A DNA stretch of 50,602 bases from Acanthaster planci (taxonomy: Eukaryota; Echinodermata; Asteroidea; Valvatida; Acanthasteridae). The first letter of the stretch is position 1. Each line of letters begins with the position of its first letter. The translations under genes and the position numbers were made by a program. Of this stretch, positions 12,113 through 26,000 are shown piece by piece. Where the stretch lies: assembly GCF_001949145.1 (NCBI RefSeq), contig NW_019091387.1, positions 1,350,691 through 1,401,292 of the forward strand. Direction: 5' to 3'. Under the pieces are notes generated by a model. It was not told the origin of the DNA and did no database searches. It worked only from the letters and a program-made list of their open reading frames with translations.

Positions 12113-13740
12113 AAAGTCTGAAGCTCAGCTACTCCCTCTTTAATGCACCTCTGGGTTTTGCCCAAATTTGGGTTTGTCTTAGACTGTGGCTTTTGGTTGA
12201 CATGGTTGAATGATTGTAGAGTTTGTTCACTGGAGCTAGAAATCCAGGATTTGGGAAATGGCCCCTAGAATTGAGCACATGGTTGAGAGGAGGTCATAAA
12301 GTGTCTTTTAAAGGTCACGTTTTCTTTTTCGCCAAGCAATTTTCAGAATAAAATCTTGTGCATCATGTCAGCACTCCCAGTTTTCCCACCACAGCTAAGA
12401 GATTACTATCCTTGACAGGTTTGATACAAATCACTATTAATGTGTACACTGTTCTGTAATGGTTGATTTTTTATTATTACTTTTTCTTTTATGGGTAGAA
12501 GCATGTCAACAGTAAGGGGAAAAGAAAGGGCCGACACTCAAACGTGTGCATTTGGGTGCACAACATTATACTCGTGCACATTCAGACGAAAACTGCTTGT
12601 ATGTAGTCCTCTTAATACGTTGTAAAGAATACAAATACCTTAAATTTCATTTTTACAATTTGACAGAAATTTGGCCAAATGCTATTTTTGGAACAGATTT
12701 TGGTGGTCAATCTTGTGAATGCAGTCGACCCTTGATATACAGAATTTAACAGAATTATACTCAAATATTGTTATATGGAGCAAATTCTGAGAATTTCCAA
12801 TTTCATAAATTCTTGTGTTTTCTTTGTTTTTCCACTCCTTTTATAACAAAGTCTTAGTAATGACAAAGTAATTTTTCTGGTCTCTCTAACTTTGTTGTAA
12901 TGAGTTGACTTTTGCTCGGGAAGTTTTTTAGTATGTTTTAAATTATCAATGTGCAAATTTAAGTGTCATTTTGTTCAAGCCAATATGAAATAAATTATTG
13001 GTATAATGTATTTTCTGAGTTGCCATGTTTTGTCTATCTCACTGTTAAGTTCCATGCCTCTTTTATTGGAATTATGAATGTGATTAAGTTTTGCAGAAAA
13101 AGAAGTTTACGATGCCAAAGCCTTTCAGAAGCAGTGCCATATACACAGTCCAAAAAAGAATGACTTCAAAACAAGCAACTGCCGAGACTCTGATCTACCA
13201 TGTATACTTTTAAAGCTCACAAGTTACCGTGTACATATTTAAAGTTTGAAGTGCACAATCTAATACATTAATCCTTTACACGGAGTATGAACAAGTCTTG
13301 GTGGTTTCACCTGGTATTTTTTTGGGGGGGGGTTGCAGAATGTAGATTGTTTTGTCCCTGAAATAATCCAGTGTTCATCTCTACAAAATTCTTAAGCCCC
13401 CCAAAGGTGTTTTGCCCTTTTCTAAAGCCTTTCAATTCCTAAAAATTGCATACATGTATATATTTGCATGTATTCAAGAGAATGGGAGAGACTTACACTC
13501 CCCCCCCCCGGTCACTGGCCTTAAATGCCATGTAAAATATCTCTGGAAATGCAGGAGTTCCCAATTGCTTTGACTAGTTTGCTCTAGTTGTCATAAATGA
13601 CATCTACAGCACACAAGGAAACCATCCCTTTGGCCTTACAAAGCCACACATCTTCCAAACCATTCTGACCCACTAAGTTACTGCAATAAGTGAACAAAAC
13701 GACTACATTTTCAATGTACATGCTTAAACATGTATATGTG

Positions 13741-13746
13741 TTTATT
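13741..13746 (-). promoter_or_regulatory. candidate ATRX poly(A) signal
   Basis: AATAAA on the minus strand, about 2.9 kb after the ATRX stop. Other copies lie nearer the stop (around 14040 and 14790), so the choice is weak. Confidence 0.2.
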
Positions 13747-16632
13747 GGCCACATTCACTATCTAGGTATTTTTTACATGATACAGCTGAGCAATATTTAA
13801 AACAAACACACTTTAAATGTCGATAAAAGTTCCACGAAAAAAATACACAAGTTTCCTGGCATAAAATTAAAAAAAACAACAACAACCTTACATTGAATGT
13901 GATTTAAATTTTACTTTGGGTTAAATATATTTGCTTTATGTCACACAGATGCTCAGCACAAAACCCACCTTTACAGTGGATACAACGATAGGGTCAGGGC
14001 AGGGCGAGTTGGGAAGAGTCTGCCCAAGTACATCCAAATTTATTTTTTCCTGTCAAGATACAAATCTTGCACCTCATCAAAGTTAAGAAAATGAATTCAG
14101 CATCTTTTTCAATCCTAACGGTACTCGCAGATATTGCCGCAAAAGATACTGCTGCCTGTTCATGTATTATATTTTTTCTGTTCAATTTTGGAGTGATTAT
14201 GCATTTTCAGGTAAATGCTCAACCTCAAAATAATGTTTCAGAACACTGCTTGACGTACATTTTTAACAGATCAATTCCGTACTGGTACTGTCCATCAGTG
14301 AAAAGCACATATTGATCAAAAATACATTTGTAAAAGAAGGTCATCTGCCACGGGTACAATACCTCAGGTTTTCTGAAGAACTGGTGCAAATCTAGAATAC
14401 TCAACTCTTACAGGACTGCTCCAATTTCAATATAATTATTCAGATCTTACGGGATCAGGTCAACTTTCAAGGTCTGCTAATATAACATCATCAATTGGCT
14501 GGTGAAGTCTGAAGACAAGTTACAGGTTTGCAGTATTGAAATGAATCACTTTAATGTTCCAAACCAACTTATGGCAAAAACAAACCACCTAGTGCCAAGT
14601 ATTATAGAAACTGGTCACAACAGAGTGATTTCTCATAGAAATCCTGTAGCATGCATTGGCGACGTTTTCATGACAAATCCATGACTTTTCCATAATATCA
14701 TTTCTAAGACTTTCTGACAAATAACTCACTGCTCATCAAGGTAGTCTGGAGGGAAAGTCCTAAACTTTACAATATTTTTTAAGACGATAATTTATTAGAC
14801 TTACTTTTTTAACACTCTAAAAAAATTTCAGCCTAAGATGCTGAATATCTCAGATACACTTGGATTGTTGGCAAGAAACCTTCCAAAACTCTGCACAACG
14901 CAGTCGACATATCAGCGCATTCTTGTAGTTTGACTAAATGCAACACTAGTTGGGCCCAACATCTAATGTGGGTTTGACAAAGCGTAGCTGGGGACAATAT
15001 CAAGCTCCAATTCTAACAAATTTCTATTTAACAACCACAGGTCTAATCATAAACAGCCACATTCCTCACATTAATTAGGATTAAATACATTACATAAATC
15101 TCCATCTTTGTCACCAGCGCTGCAAAAGCTACAGTGAGATTCTTCCTTCCAGAACATTACTTCCCATGCGCCGTCCTGGCATGAAAACTTACACATTGAT
15201 TACTTATCTAGTGCTTTGACTTCGTTTGGACACACTGAGGTAACAGTTATTCCATCCAAGAGAGCGCAATGGTTTGATACACAACACGCCATACAGCACT
15301 GCCTGCAATGATACAAGTCACTTCAGTAACTTCGCAAAAACGAACCAAAAAAGCAAAGAAAAGAAAAAAAAACAGAGAAGGTGAAAAGTTGGAACAGAAA
15401 CAAATTCTCTCACCTTTACAGCAGTTATTGGCTAATACTGGTCTTTGTCCCATTAAGCATGAAAAGGACAATGGGACCTCAAACAAGGTGCTCGATTCCA
15501 GAACAGCCCCCCCCCCACCCAAATAAAAGAACACTGGTTTTTACATTTTGTGGCGATTTTCCTTCTTGTGGAAGTATAACTTAACACCAGTAGTTTGGAC
15601 AAGTTGTGAAGCAATGAGGTAGACACAAATACTTTCTTATTCTGTATCAGAGTAAGTAGAATCCTACCAATTCACTCCACATGTGGATAAAATTGGAATA
15701 CAATTAACGACAACGCCTGCAAATTCCTTATTATTTTATATCAGCATTTGGTCCAAGAAAAGAGTCCAATCCTTGGCTTTTTTTTTTCAGTCCACACACT
15801 GAGCACATGTCAAGGGCTGAACGTATCACTGCTTTGCCAGTTACTCGGTTCCCTCAATTATAGACCTAAAAATCTGCACAGCTCACATGCGCTTCCTTGA
15901 GTCTGTGGGGGTACACAGATGTCACATGAAAGACACTGAATGATCTGTCGGGCAAGCTTATCTCTTTGCTACACTATCCCACCATATCACTATTTACCCA
16001 CAATGAGAAAACTGGACAGATTAAGATGTGAAGTGGTTTATGGATACGCAGCTACCAAGCAAAAGACAAAGTTCTTATCCTGAACTTCAACCATAAAAAA
16101 GTTACATGGTCCACTTGACTTTGGAACAAGCAATATGCAACACTTCATGTACCATGAATCATCCATGTGAATACATATAGCTGTGTTCATCATAACAACC
16201 ATTAGTGAAGCAATGTTGGTGTGCATGTGTAGCAATATACAGCTGCCTTTTTATCCTAATGCAGAAATGACCCCCACCCTACAAGCATCTGAGTGTCAGG
16301 TTTTTGTCAATTTCTCAACAGTCCTTGAGCAGCATTTGTCCACTTTATGATTCCTGCCATTTGGGAGGAATGACACCACCTCTCACATAACCTAAAATTT
16401 AAGTAACTTAGATTACCTGAACACAAATAATATATTTAAATACTAACTCTTAAAGTGTGGAGTTTCCATCTTCTTATGCATCAAAGCATCCAACTAGGCT
16501 TAGGCCTAGCTTTCCCAAGTTCTGATCATCCTTACAAAAAACCTATCCCCTAAATGATTGTTCAAATAACATGCAGTATTGTCAACAATAAATAGCCATG
16601 CTACATACAACGTTCATCATTGCGGGGAACCA

Positions 16633-17022
16633 TTATTTCGCACTCCCAGTAGAAGTCCCTGGTCCACTTTTCCCTCCCCCAGCACCACCCCAATTTCCGC
16701 CCCCCACCGGCTGGCCCGGTTTGTCAGCGCTTATCGTTGCTGCCGAGTTCAGCCCCTGCAGGAGCTTCTCGTGCATGCTGGACGGTGTCTGTGTGGGGAG
16801 CACATACTTGGAGGTGCTGGCCACAGTGCTGGTGGGCTTACACAGCTGTTGCATGATGATGTCATCCATGATCAGTCCTGAACGCATACGGGCCATGTCC
16901 TGGTGCTGTTGTTGCTGCTGCTGCTGCTGTTGTTGCTGCTCCTGCTGTTGTTTCTGGTAGGCCTGCTGTTGCTGCTGCCTAAACTGCAGCATTCGCTGAT
17001 TATACAATATCTGCTGAAATTG
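16633..17022 (-). CDS. ATRX: ATRX last exon with polyglutamine
   Basis: One hundred and twenty-nine codons and [17 protein letters not shown] resembles the human CVQRILMNRRLQQQ, followed by a glutamine tract with a run of eleven Q, then [18 protein letters not shown] and a Gly/Ser/Pro-rich end. The tract is encoded by mixed CAG and CAA codons. Confidence 0.88.
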   Translation of the reverse strand, partial: QFQQILYNQRMLQFRQQQQQAYQKQQQEQQQQQQQQQQQHQDMARMRSGLIMDDIIMQQLCKPTSTVASTSKYVLPTQTPSSMHEKLLQGLNSAATISADKPGQPVGGGNWGGAGGGKSGPGTSTGSAK

Positions 17023-20000
17023 CTTGGGTGAAAAAACAGAAGTGCTTTCTTACACAAACTCTGATCAAATGTGACAACAGAAAAACAGGTGTATTTGGAA
17101 AAAACTGAAAGTTAATTTAACTAAAGCTTTTTGCCAGAACATTTATAATACAAAACTGCTGCAAACTGCTTGCTGGCTACAGTGACTGGGAAATACAAAT
17201 AATAAAAACAGGAGGGCCTGACATTTCAGTCTTAGCAGAATCATTCTCAAAGGCAAAATGACAAGTGGACAGAGACAAGCAACCATGGACGAATGCAGGA
17301 CAAAAGGGGTGAGAAAGCTGGTGGCTGGATAACAGAAGGGGTAAATGGGACCCTGTAAAAGGTATAGTTAAGAACCAAAGGGATGTGAGGTGCACTTAGG
17401 AAGAGATCAAAGACCAACTCCAATTGAAGATGGTAGACTCTGAGTGAGGGGATTATCTGCAGACATAAGCAAGGGAAAGAAAGAAATGTTTTAACAAATT
17501 AAAAATAAGTAGTTTCCCTCTTGGATGTTCAGGCCATAGGGTTATGTGGTCCGGAGGTTTTTGAAGCGAACAGCATCTTTGTGATGCCCTAGTGATTCTA
17601 TGCCCTATAAGATCATGTCAGAAATGAAATGGTTAGGAAGGTTGAAGGAGTGCTGACTAACGGGTAGCTAGTTGCTTGGTGTTGACCGTAGATCTGTGGC
17701 CATAGAAACGCTTCTTGAGACTGTTCTGAGTCTCTCTGACACACTGAACACTGCGCACCCTGTAAGGGATAAGATATATGACATTAGAAGAGCTACAAGT
17801 GATGGTGCCTCTAGTTCAATGGGTGGTGGCGGAGAAATATCCAGAGAATGTATCTGATTCAAGGACATGGTTCTGGCAAACAACACATCTGTTAGATTTA
17901 CAGTTGAAGGTGCCATGCTGGGAGGGGGGGAGTGATCCATGGATGATAACGGAATGATCAGGTCCCGTAGGTTGCAGGGACGCCTGTACGCCATAAGCGG
18001 GGTGACTGGGATGGCACTGGCGAGGCGGTCTCAAGTGTGCAGGATATGATGATTGTCCTTGATTATTTTGCGGAGGGGAGGAAGACGAGAATGAAAGTGG
18101 TGACCAAGGGAACCCTGGGGATGCTTTCTTCGCAGGGGTCTTCTTGAGAGAGAGACTTCTCGGAAATTCGGCACTGTAAGGTAGACCTATTCAAATTTGT
18201 AAAGGTGAATACTGCCAAGATTTCATTCCTTTTTCATTTTGAAGCTTTACGGCATACTTAAAAGCAGCGATAACACTAAATAAAAGCTAGGACAAGATCA
18301 ATAATCTTACAGCTCTAAGAAACGGAGGAATACCATTGCCATTACAGTGCAGAAGAGACTTTAAACCACTGTTGGCTTAGTATTCTGCTTAAAAATAACT
18401 TCTGGAGCAAGAAATGGGGGAGAATGCATCTGAGATTTACATAATCAATTGTTAGTGGTCACATGGACAAGGACCGTCCAGGACATTCCGGTTTAGAAAC
18501 CCTGCCGGACGCATCAGTCCGCATCATTTGTCGGAGTGACTTGCCTGCCCAGTGCAATGAGATCCAACAGGTCCATTGTACATGCGCAAGCCTGGCCTTG
18601 GGAGTCTTTGGTTGAGAGACACCACAGAATCCAATTGTGGCACTGTTCAATGGGACCGGCTCCCATTGTCTCATCATGGCCAGCTGCTGTTCACTGCCCG
18701 TGTAACAAAATGCACCAGACTTTTTACGTCTGCTGCACTTTGCTGCAGGGTCAGGACTAAAGTCTTGCAGACTGACATTCCCTTTAAAACCAATCTTAAC
18801 CATTTCCTGCCAGGGAGCCCAGTTTCGGGCACATAGACTTTATACACGAAACAGAGGAGTCCGAAATCGGACAAAAAAGCTGGGCCTTGTAATAAAAGAC
18901 TGTACTCGGAACAGAAGACTGAGCTGCTGGAAATCGCCAACATTTTTTCAGTTGTCAATAGCGAAGGAAATCCCTCATTATTTTGAAAGATTATACCACT
19001 GTTGTGGCATTCAGCACGAATGGATTACCATCGGGGACAAAAGTGCTCCAGCGATGAGCGATACAATACTGCTGCACACCAATCTGGCCCCTACTGAAAA
19101 GACGCCAGCAATGTACTGTGCTGGTTTCCGGAACAAAACAAACTTACGTAACACTGCACAATCCGGGCTCTTTTTACAAGGTGGCAGGCCTGGCTGAAAT
19201 ACTCGGACATAGATAGATTTTCTCTGTCTGATTAGAGTTGCCACCAGACAGTCATTCATGTGGGTGTAAACGTCCAGTAAATGAAGTTATGACTTTCTGA
19301 AGAATTTTGAAAACGGAAAATCTAAAAAATTTACGTCTTGCAACTTCAAATTACACCCAGGAGCAAGTGGTTAAACACAAACTGCTTAGCAACTAATCCA
19401 AACTACTTGCTTACCTGATAGTTATCTGTTGATGCTGCTGTCAAGGCCAACTGTTGCATCATGGAGGAGGGATTCATACTTGACGTTGGTATCTGGAAGA
19501 AACCACAATGTAAAGTGAGAAGAAGTCTACCATCAGCACAGCTAGTGTCTACTCAAGAGCACGTCTTGAACTCTCTGAATTCCAACTCACTAAAGGTTGG
19601 CAAAAAATGAAACTGTAGGAAATAAAAGGCCAAGAGGTTGTGTACTCTTGCGTGTTTTCTGAATTATCAAGACTTGCAATGGAAAGAGAACCTTTTTGTG
19701 AGCTCTCACCCATAAAAATGATTTGTGTTTCAAAACCAGTTCTTACTTGGCATGACAGTGAGCACACACACAAATTCATGATGTGATATTAATTATTCAC
19801 GCTGTGAATTTGATAACGCTGGACACATTTCAAATCGGAGAATTTTGCCGCAAACAGTTTGTGACAAGAGATTCACTTCGCTCTTTGCACAAATACATAC
19901 ACCTGAAGTATGAACTGGCCTTTGCTGTGATGCAGTCAACGATATCATAGCAAGCTTGTATGCTTATTAGCAGGACTCCATGTAACAGCTACATGTGCTC

Positions 20001-23000
20001 AACAAAAACAAGCAGGGAAACCAGCCACAAGCATTATGCACACCATGTCATGTTAGCTGGTAACCTGTTAATAATGCTATTAAAGGGAAGATTTTTCAGT
20101 ATTAGAAAAATACAGTGGCCCAGGTGCCACATGTCTGTCACATGTTTAAAATCAAGTCACTAAATGTTATAACACAGCACCTGCACTCTTTCTCAGGTGT
20201 TACTCATAATGCTATCAATTATCACTTTTATGGTCACATCAAAATCCAAAATCCATTTGGAACTGTTACTTCTGCTAGTCATTTTTCTCCCTTACTATGT
20301 TGTAATGTTGTCGCTGGTTGCTAAGAAGAGCTGCCTGCATTGCATTAGAGCCAATGAACATCCCCTGCAAGAAACATTCAATGTCAAGTAAGTGGATATC
20401 AAGTATGCTTAATGACTATCACCTTGATTACATGTTGATTAGGCCATGATACACCACAACCCAGATTCACTGTTTGATATGCATACTGATTTCCCTTATT
20501 AATCTTTGAAAATATTCTTGCCTGCTAAAGAGTCTCAAGCCCTTCTCAAAGAAGTTGCACATGAATGAGAAAGTGCTCTGACAAGTGGCAACAGTGTCTA
20601 ATCAAAACATGTCTATGTGCATGTACCATGTGACCAACTGGCTTCCTACGATCCGACCAAAACTGCAGCAGACAAGTGTTTGGCTAGCAATTTGTAAGAT
20701 GCAAGTTGTGAACTACACAGTGTGTCTCTAGTTTTTTCACAAGATAACTTTTCATCAAATGGCACAATGGTCACCGCCCTTTTGTCATCCTGTTGAGCCA
20801 GCACTTGGTGCTGGCTCCACAATTTTCTCAACATCTCCCTAAGTACTGCAGGTGGCACCACAGACTTCGCCTATGACGATGGCAAATGTACCTTGGGTCA
20901 GGTGGTCCAGCAAAACCCCCTATACCATCCACGGGGGCCAACATGTAAGTATGCAGTTTTCTCACAAACATATGGTGTAACACATGATCTGAGTGTGGGC
21001 ATATTTTCATAGCCTCAAGCAAGGCCTACCCAAACAACACCCAGCCAGGTATCAACTACCATCAGGTTTACAAGCTGCAAATTCTATCAAGCTTTAGCAC
21101 ACGGCACACCAAAAAAATCTTGAATTTCAGACAGCAAAATTACACAGAAAACTCCACGGAAAATAAGGCTTAATAAAATACACAAAGCGGTAATTGTGTG
21201 CTTAACAGATTTGGTGCACTTGGTGGATGTGGAATTTGCCAGGGACATCCTTTGCAACAAAACAAAATAATAAAGCTCCAAGCTGTGTTTTTGCAATTTG
21301 ACTACATAGCAAGTGCATGAGTAACTTACGATTACAAAAACTAAGGAAAACCTGAACTGGTATATTATAAATCAAATATGTTATCACCATCAGCTAGTGT
21401 TGAAAATATTACGGGAAAGTTAACAAGCTGGCAGGACACCAGTCGTGATGAATATTCATACATACAGTGCGCCTGGCGAGCAACAAATGTTCAGTGAATG
21501 ATATTGCAAAGCAAGGAAATGGTACCCACAGACTAAACACTGAAAGAAGTCTTCTGCAAAATGGGTTTACCATAAAAAAAGGAACTGAAACTTTCTCGAC
21601 CTGCGGGGGGTAAATAAGTGCCAAGGGAAATCAGGCCAGGATTTTTACAAAAATGACTGATGTAGAAGGAAAACGGGTTTGAAATCAAAAATTAAAGATT
21701 TTAAAATTAAAGAACACAAAATACATGTTTGTGCTAAGATTGGATTCACTGGGACAAAACTGAGTTTTATGCAATGTTGTCACACACAACAAATATGAGG
21801 AGAAAACGTGTCTTTTATATAAATTGATTGCTTTAGCTTTCTTTTTGGTGTTAAATTGCTACAGTAATTTCCAGCTTTGTTTGGAGCATGCATACAAGAC
21901 GTTGGAACTCATGCAAATCAAAGATTGGGGGGGGGAGATCGATTTGATTGGGCCTACCGGAGTCATTCCACCATACCACATTTGCTGCACGGTCAAAAAG
22001 ACAAAGCATTATAAAAAAACCTCAAATCAATCATTGAAATAATTTGCCCAACTGACAATTTTCTTATTAATTTCAAAAAACATTTTCTACACATCTCTGT
22101 CCCTCCCTTTTCCCTTAGCAACCTTTTCATATCATTAGCTTGTACCATCCAGCCACCCACACTATCCTACCCTGCCTGACCCTATCATAACCCAAACCTA
22201 TCCTCACTTCTCTTCCCGTGCCATACTTGCGCCCCATCCCTACCCTACCTAACCCAACCCTACCCTACTCAATCCTTCCTAATCCTTCTCAATCCGACTC
22301 TTCACAAAACTCACACCACCCTCATCCCACCAAATGCAACGTTACCCCTCATCCACCTTATCCAAAACACACTAAAAACAGCCTTAACCTACCTTATCCC
22401 ATCCAACCCTGCCTAAGCCCTGCTCCACCTCACCCCATCCAGTCTCAGACAAGCCTTAATCTACCTTATCCCATCCCAAACAAACCCCCAAGCCATCCTA
22501 AACATGCCTTACCCAGAGATAAGCAAGCTTTACAAAGAGCCCAATTCACTCCATCCACTCCCAACTCAGCCTTACCCTACCCGTATCCCATTCAACTCAG
22601 CCTTATCCTTTACCAACCTCATTCCACCAAGTCTCAGCCCAGCCTTAAAGAGACCCAACCCATAATCAAGTCCGATTCCCTAACCCACCTCATCCCGTCC
22701 ATTACCCATGCTGACCCTTTCTTACCTGTAGCTGAGCCAGGTCCTGTTGGTTTAAGTTCTGTCTCTGCAGCAGGCGAGGGTCGATGGCCATACGGATCCT
22801 GCCTTCCTTCTCATCTTCGTACTCCTTCCAGGCATTCTTGCGCTCCTCTTCCGTCAGCTCTTCCTCCTCAATGTTCTCCAGGAGTGAGTCGTGCTCATGG
22901 TACTTGACGATCCACTTGTCTTTGTGTTTCAGCATCTCTGCTAGGACGTAGTCCTGGGGAGGAGTGAATGTAGACAAGTGATCAATGTCCCAATGGGTAG

Positions 23001-26000
23001 CCTAACCCCTTCTCATTTACTCCAGGAGTGAATGAGAAGGGCCTTTTTGATTTGCATAGCACACCATACCACAGGGCCAACTCACCATGGGCCCATGCTG
23101 GCACCAAGGTGAGGGGAAGATTTCTTTCATTGGGAAAATTTGGACTGAGGTAAGAGGACTTTTGTGTGTCCTCCTGAAACCCCCCAGTTCAACCTCATTC
23201 CCGTGGATTGATCTTGCCGCGCCATGTTGGTTCCCACCATGCCTTGCGCAATCTAACCCTGGCATTGTATAATTGAAATATCCTACTATTTGGGATATTT
23301 AAATTAGGACTTTAGTCAGCATGTTTATGAGGGACGCAGAGTGACGCATGCGTGACGTGCAAGAGAATATGGGGCGCAAATGCACAGCTTTTGAAATTCA
23401 CATGCGACTGACTTTACGTTCATGTATATTCATCCTGAATAGCCAATCAGCGTCATTTTCGTATTCTACACGACCAGGGGCTAGTGAAAGAATGCGCACG
23501 CAGCCCATGGAGTCAAGGATGCCTCCCAGTCATACCCCATCAGATAAACTCAAGTTGAGGCCAATGTTTCTGCCATTTTCTCCTTCATAGTGATGTGGTC
23601 ATTTAACTCAAGGCCAACAGAATCATGGGGAAGGAAAGGAGCCATTGCTCCAACCCCCCCCCCACTTATTCCATGCCAGAGTTTCCTACAACCAAATATC
23701 ATATTTCCTTGCTAGGGTTACTGTACGTGTATCTTGACCATCCAGCTAGTGAGGTCATTCCATTGCCAATGGTTAACTTCTGTTGCTTTTTACATGGTAA
23801 AATACACAAACCATAAACCTTAGTCCATTTTTATGGAATGTGGCCACTCTTGACAACAGCAGCTAAGATGACACAACTTGCCATGTCTTTGAATCATGCC
23901 TAAACATTATGCAAAAAATTTGGTTCAAAGCTGAACAATGGTCAATTTCATGCAAACTTACTTCATTGTATGATGCTTTAATTATATTGAATATCATGGA
24001 GAAAGATTCTCACCGATTTTACTACAGCAAGTCACTTACCATGTTACAAGCCATACAACAAACATGATTAGTTAGTGAAATCATCCATTTCCAATTTGTT
24101 TGGCACAAGTTTGGCCATTTATAATGACTGTGTAAGTTATGCCCCAACAGACTTTGCAGGGCGTAGCTCTCATGAAATGTGGTGTAATTTGTTGCCAAAC
24201 CTATAGAGGGAAATGTAATACAAGCACAGGTACACCACTGCATAAGGTTTCACAGTACAGGCTGTGGAGGATACCGGCCTGCAACTGACCTTGGGCAATA
24301 CAAAGGTCTCTCTCTCCGGCACATTAGGGTCATCAAGCCGCTCTGGCGTGAAGGTATACAGCTCAGACAAGTCTGTTGATGTAAAGTGACGCTCTATCTG
24401 GTGCTCATCAACTACTCGACAGGACAGTGACTGCTTCGTGACCTGGAAAAGAGAGAATGGAGGTCAAAGGTCATTTGTACAGGTGTTTTAATGTAAAGGT
24501 CGGTTCACACTTTGCGCAAAAGCAACACAAAATGCAAATTTGTGACGCAAGACCTAATGTCCAGATCTAACGTCCAGATATAATGCCCAGATATAATGCC
24601 CAGATCTAATTTTCCATCTAATGTTCCGATCTAATGTTCCAATCTAATGCTCTGATCTAATGTTCCGATCTAATGTTCTGATCTTAGGTTCAGATCTAAT
24701 GTTCCGATCTAATGTTCCGATCAAATTTCTGATCTAATGTTCCGATCTAATGTTTGCACCACAACTTTGCAACAGCTTCACTTTCACATTTACCTGAAGT
24801 TTGAACTGGCCTTTCCTCCTATTTAATACAAATGCTTGCTGATCATAGTAAAAAAAAACCATCTGCTGTATGGAACGCAGCACAGATATTATGCATCTTT
24901 AACTTCTGGCAATCCTGTCACAAGGTCATTTTAAAATGAAGACAGTGCAGCAATCTTTACCTGTCGTTCATAGATTTTTTCTTCCATGGTGCCCTGAAAC
25001 AAACAAGACAAATAAATCTTCAACAAGAAAAATACTGTCAAAGTACAAGGAAGTACTGAATATGACAACATGCCGTTTCCATGCTTTTCTGTGCTTCCCT
25101 GGTGACTAAGCCTGTTTCACTAGAATTTTACCAAACACACCTTTCAGATTATAAGGATGCAAAATGCATTTCAGAGCAGGGATCAGGTTACAGGTTTCAC
25201 ACAGACAGTGGTAGGAAACTTTTGGAAATTCAAATGACACGGCCTTCAGAAGGCCGCCTTCTTTAAACAAGCAACTGATTTGCCCAGGGTATGGATATTG
25301 ACTGTACCTGTGCAACAAATCTGTAGATGTACACCGCCCTCGTCTGGCCAAAGCGATACACCCTGAAGATGGACTGAATATCATGGCTGGGGTTCCAAGA
25401 GGCATCGAAGATGATGACGCGATTGGCCCCAATGAGATTGGTGCCCAGGGAACCGGCTTTTGTAGAGATTAAGAACAGGCGTGCCCTAAAAAGGGGAGTT
25501 TCATGAATTAGCAAAAGCTGGCTCATAAAGGGGTGAGATTCGGACTTCTCTCAGGACAGCCAAGTTGGTACAGAAGTAAGTCTCACACCTTTCACCCCTG
25601 TGGCTAGGTGTGAATCTCAACCAGTGGATCAGGTTTTCAGTTCCTATCTGACAGTGGATTTTACCCCAAATATTGCTCTGGGGTCTCCTTCCCATCTCCA
25701 GAACTGGAGCTGCTTCTTCAAGGTTTCTTCAAGCCTGAGAGCTATGGTGTCTCCGATACATTTCACGAATCCATAAACTCCTTGCTGGTCAATGCATCCA
25801 TTCTGAATGGTTACAGGGCCATGGCATGTTTACCTCCAGATGAATACAAATGCTCCGGAAAAACTTGTTTACGAACTGAATACGGTATGTACTTACATTT
25901 CAGTAAATCAACCCAAACCCTCCTCACGCCTTGGACAGGTGCAGGACTGAGGATTATTAGGTTTAAGCCGCATTTTCTTCGTATTAGACATAATTAGAAT

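Larger units (their letters stand above)
11251..16632. other. convergent intergenic region with EMC7 and ATRX 3' UTRs
   Basis: EMC7 comes in from the left and ATRX from the right. No coding exon is supported in 5.4 kb. A plus-strand AATAAA at 12347-12352 could end EMC7. Minus-strand AATAAA sites (TTTATT on the plus strand), for example at 13741-13746, could end ATRX. Which is used, and whether the transcripts overlap, cannot be read from sequence. Confidence 0.5.

Noticed and set aside
11671-12213. 180-residue frame spanning the N run
   Set aside because: Most of it is assembly gap; the flanks show no similarity to a known protein.
16579-16960. Plus-strand frames with a poly-cysteine run
   Set aside because: The cysteines are the antisense reading of the ATRX glutamine tract.
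22218-22907. 229-residue plus-strand open frame rich in Pro, His and Ser
   Set aside because: It reads through the G-poor telomere-like tract, where stop codons are rare, and then antisense through an ATRX exon. Composition, not coding, explains it.
24551-24753. Regular short repeats that could be mistaken for a CRISPR array
   Set aside because: Units are 13 bp head to tail with no spacers, in an animal intron. It is a minisatellite.
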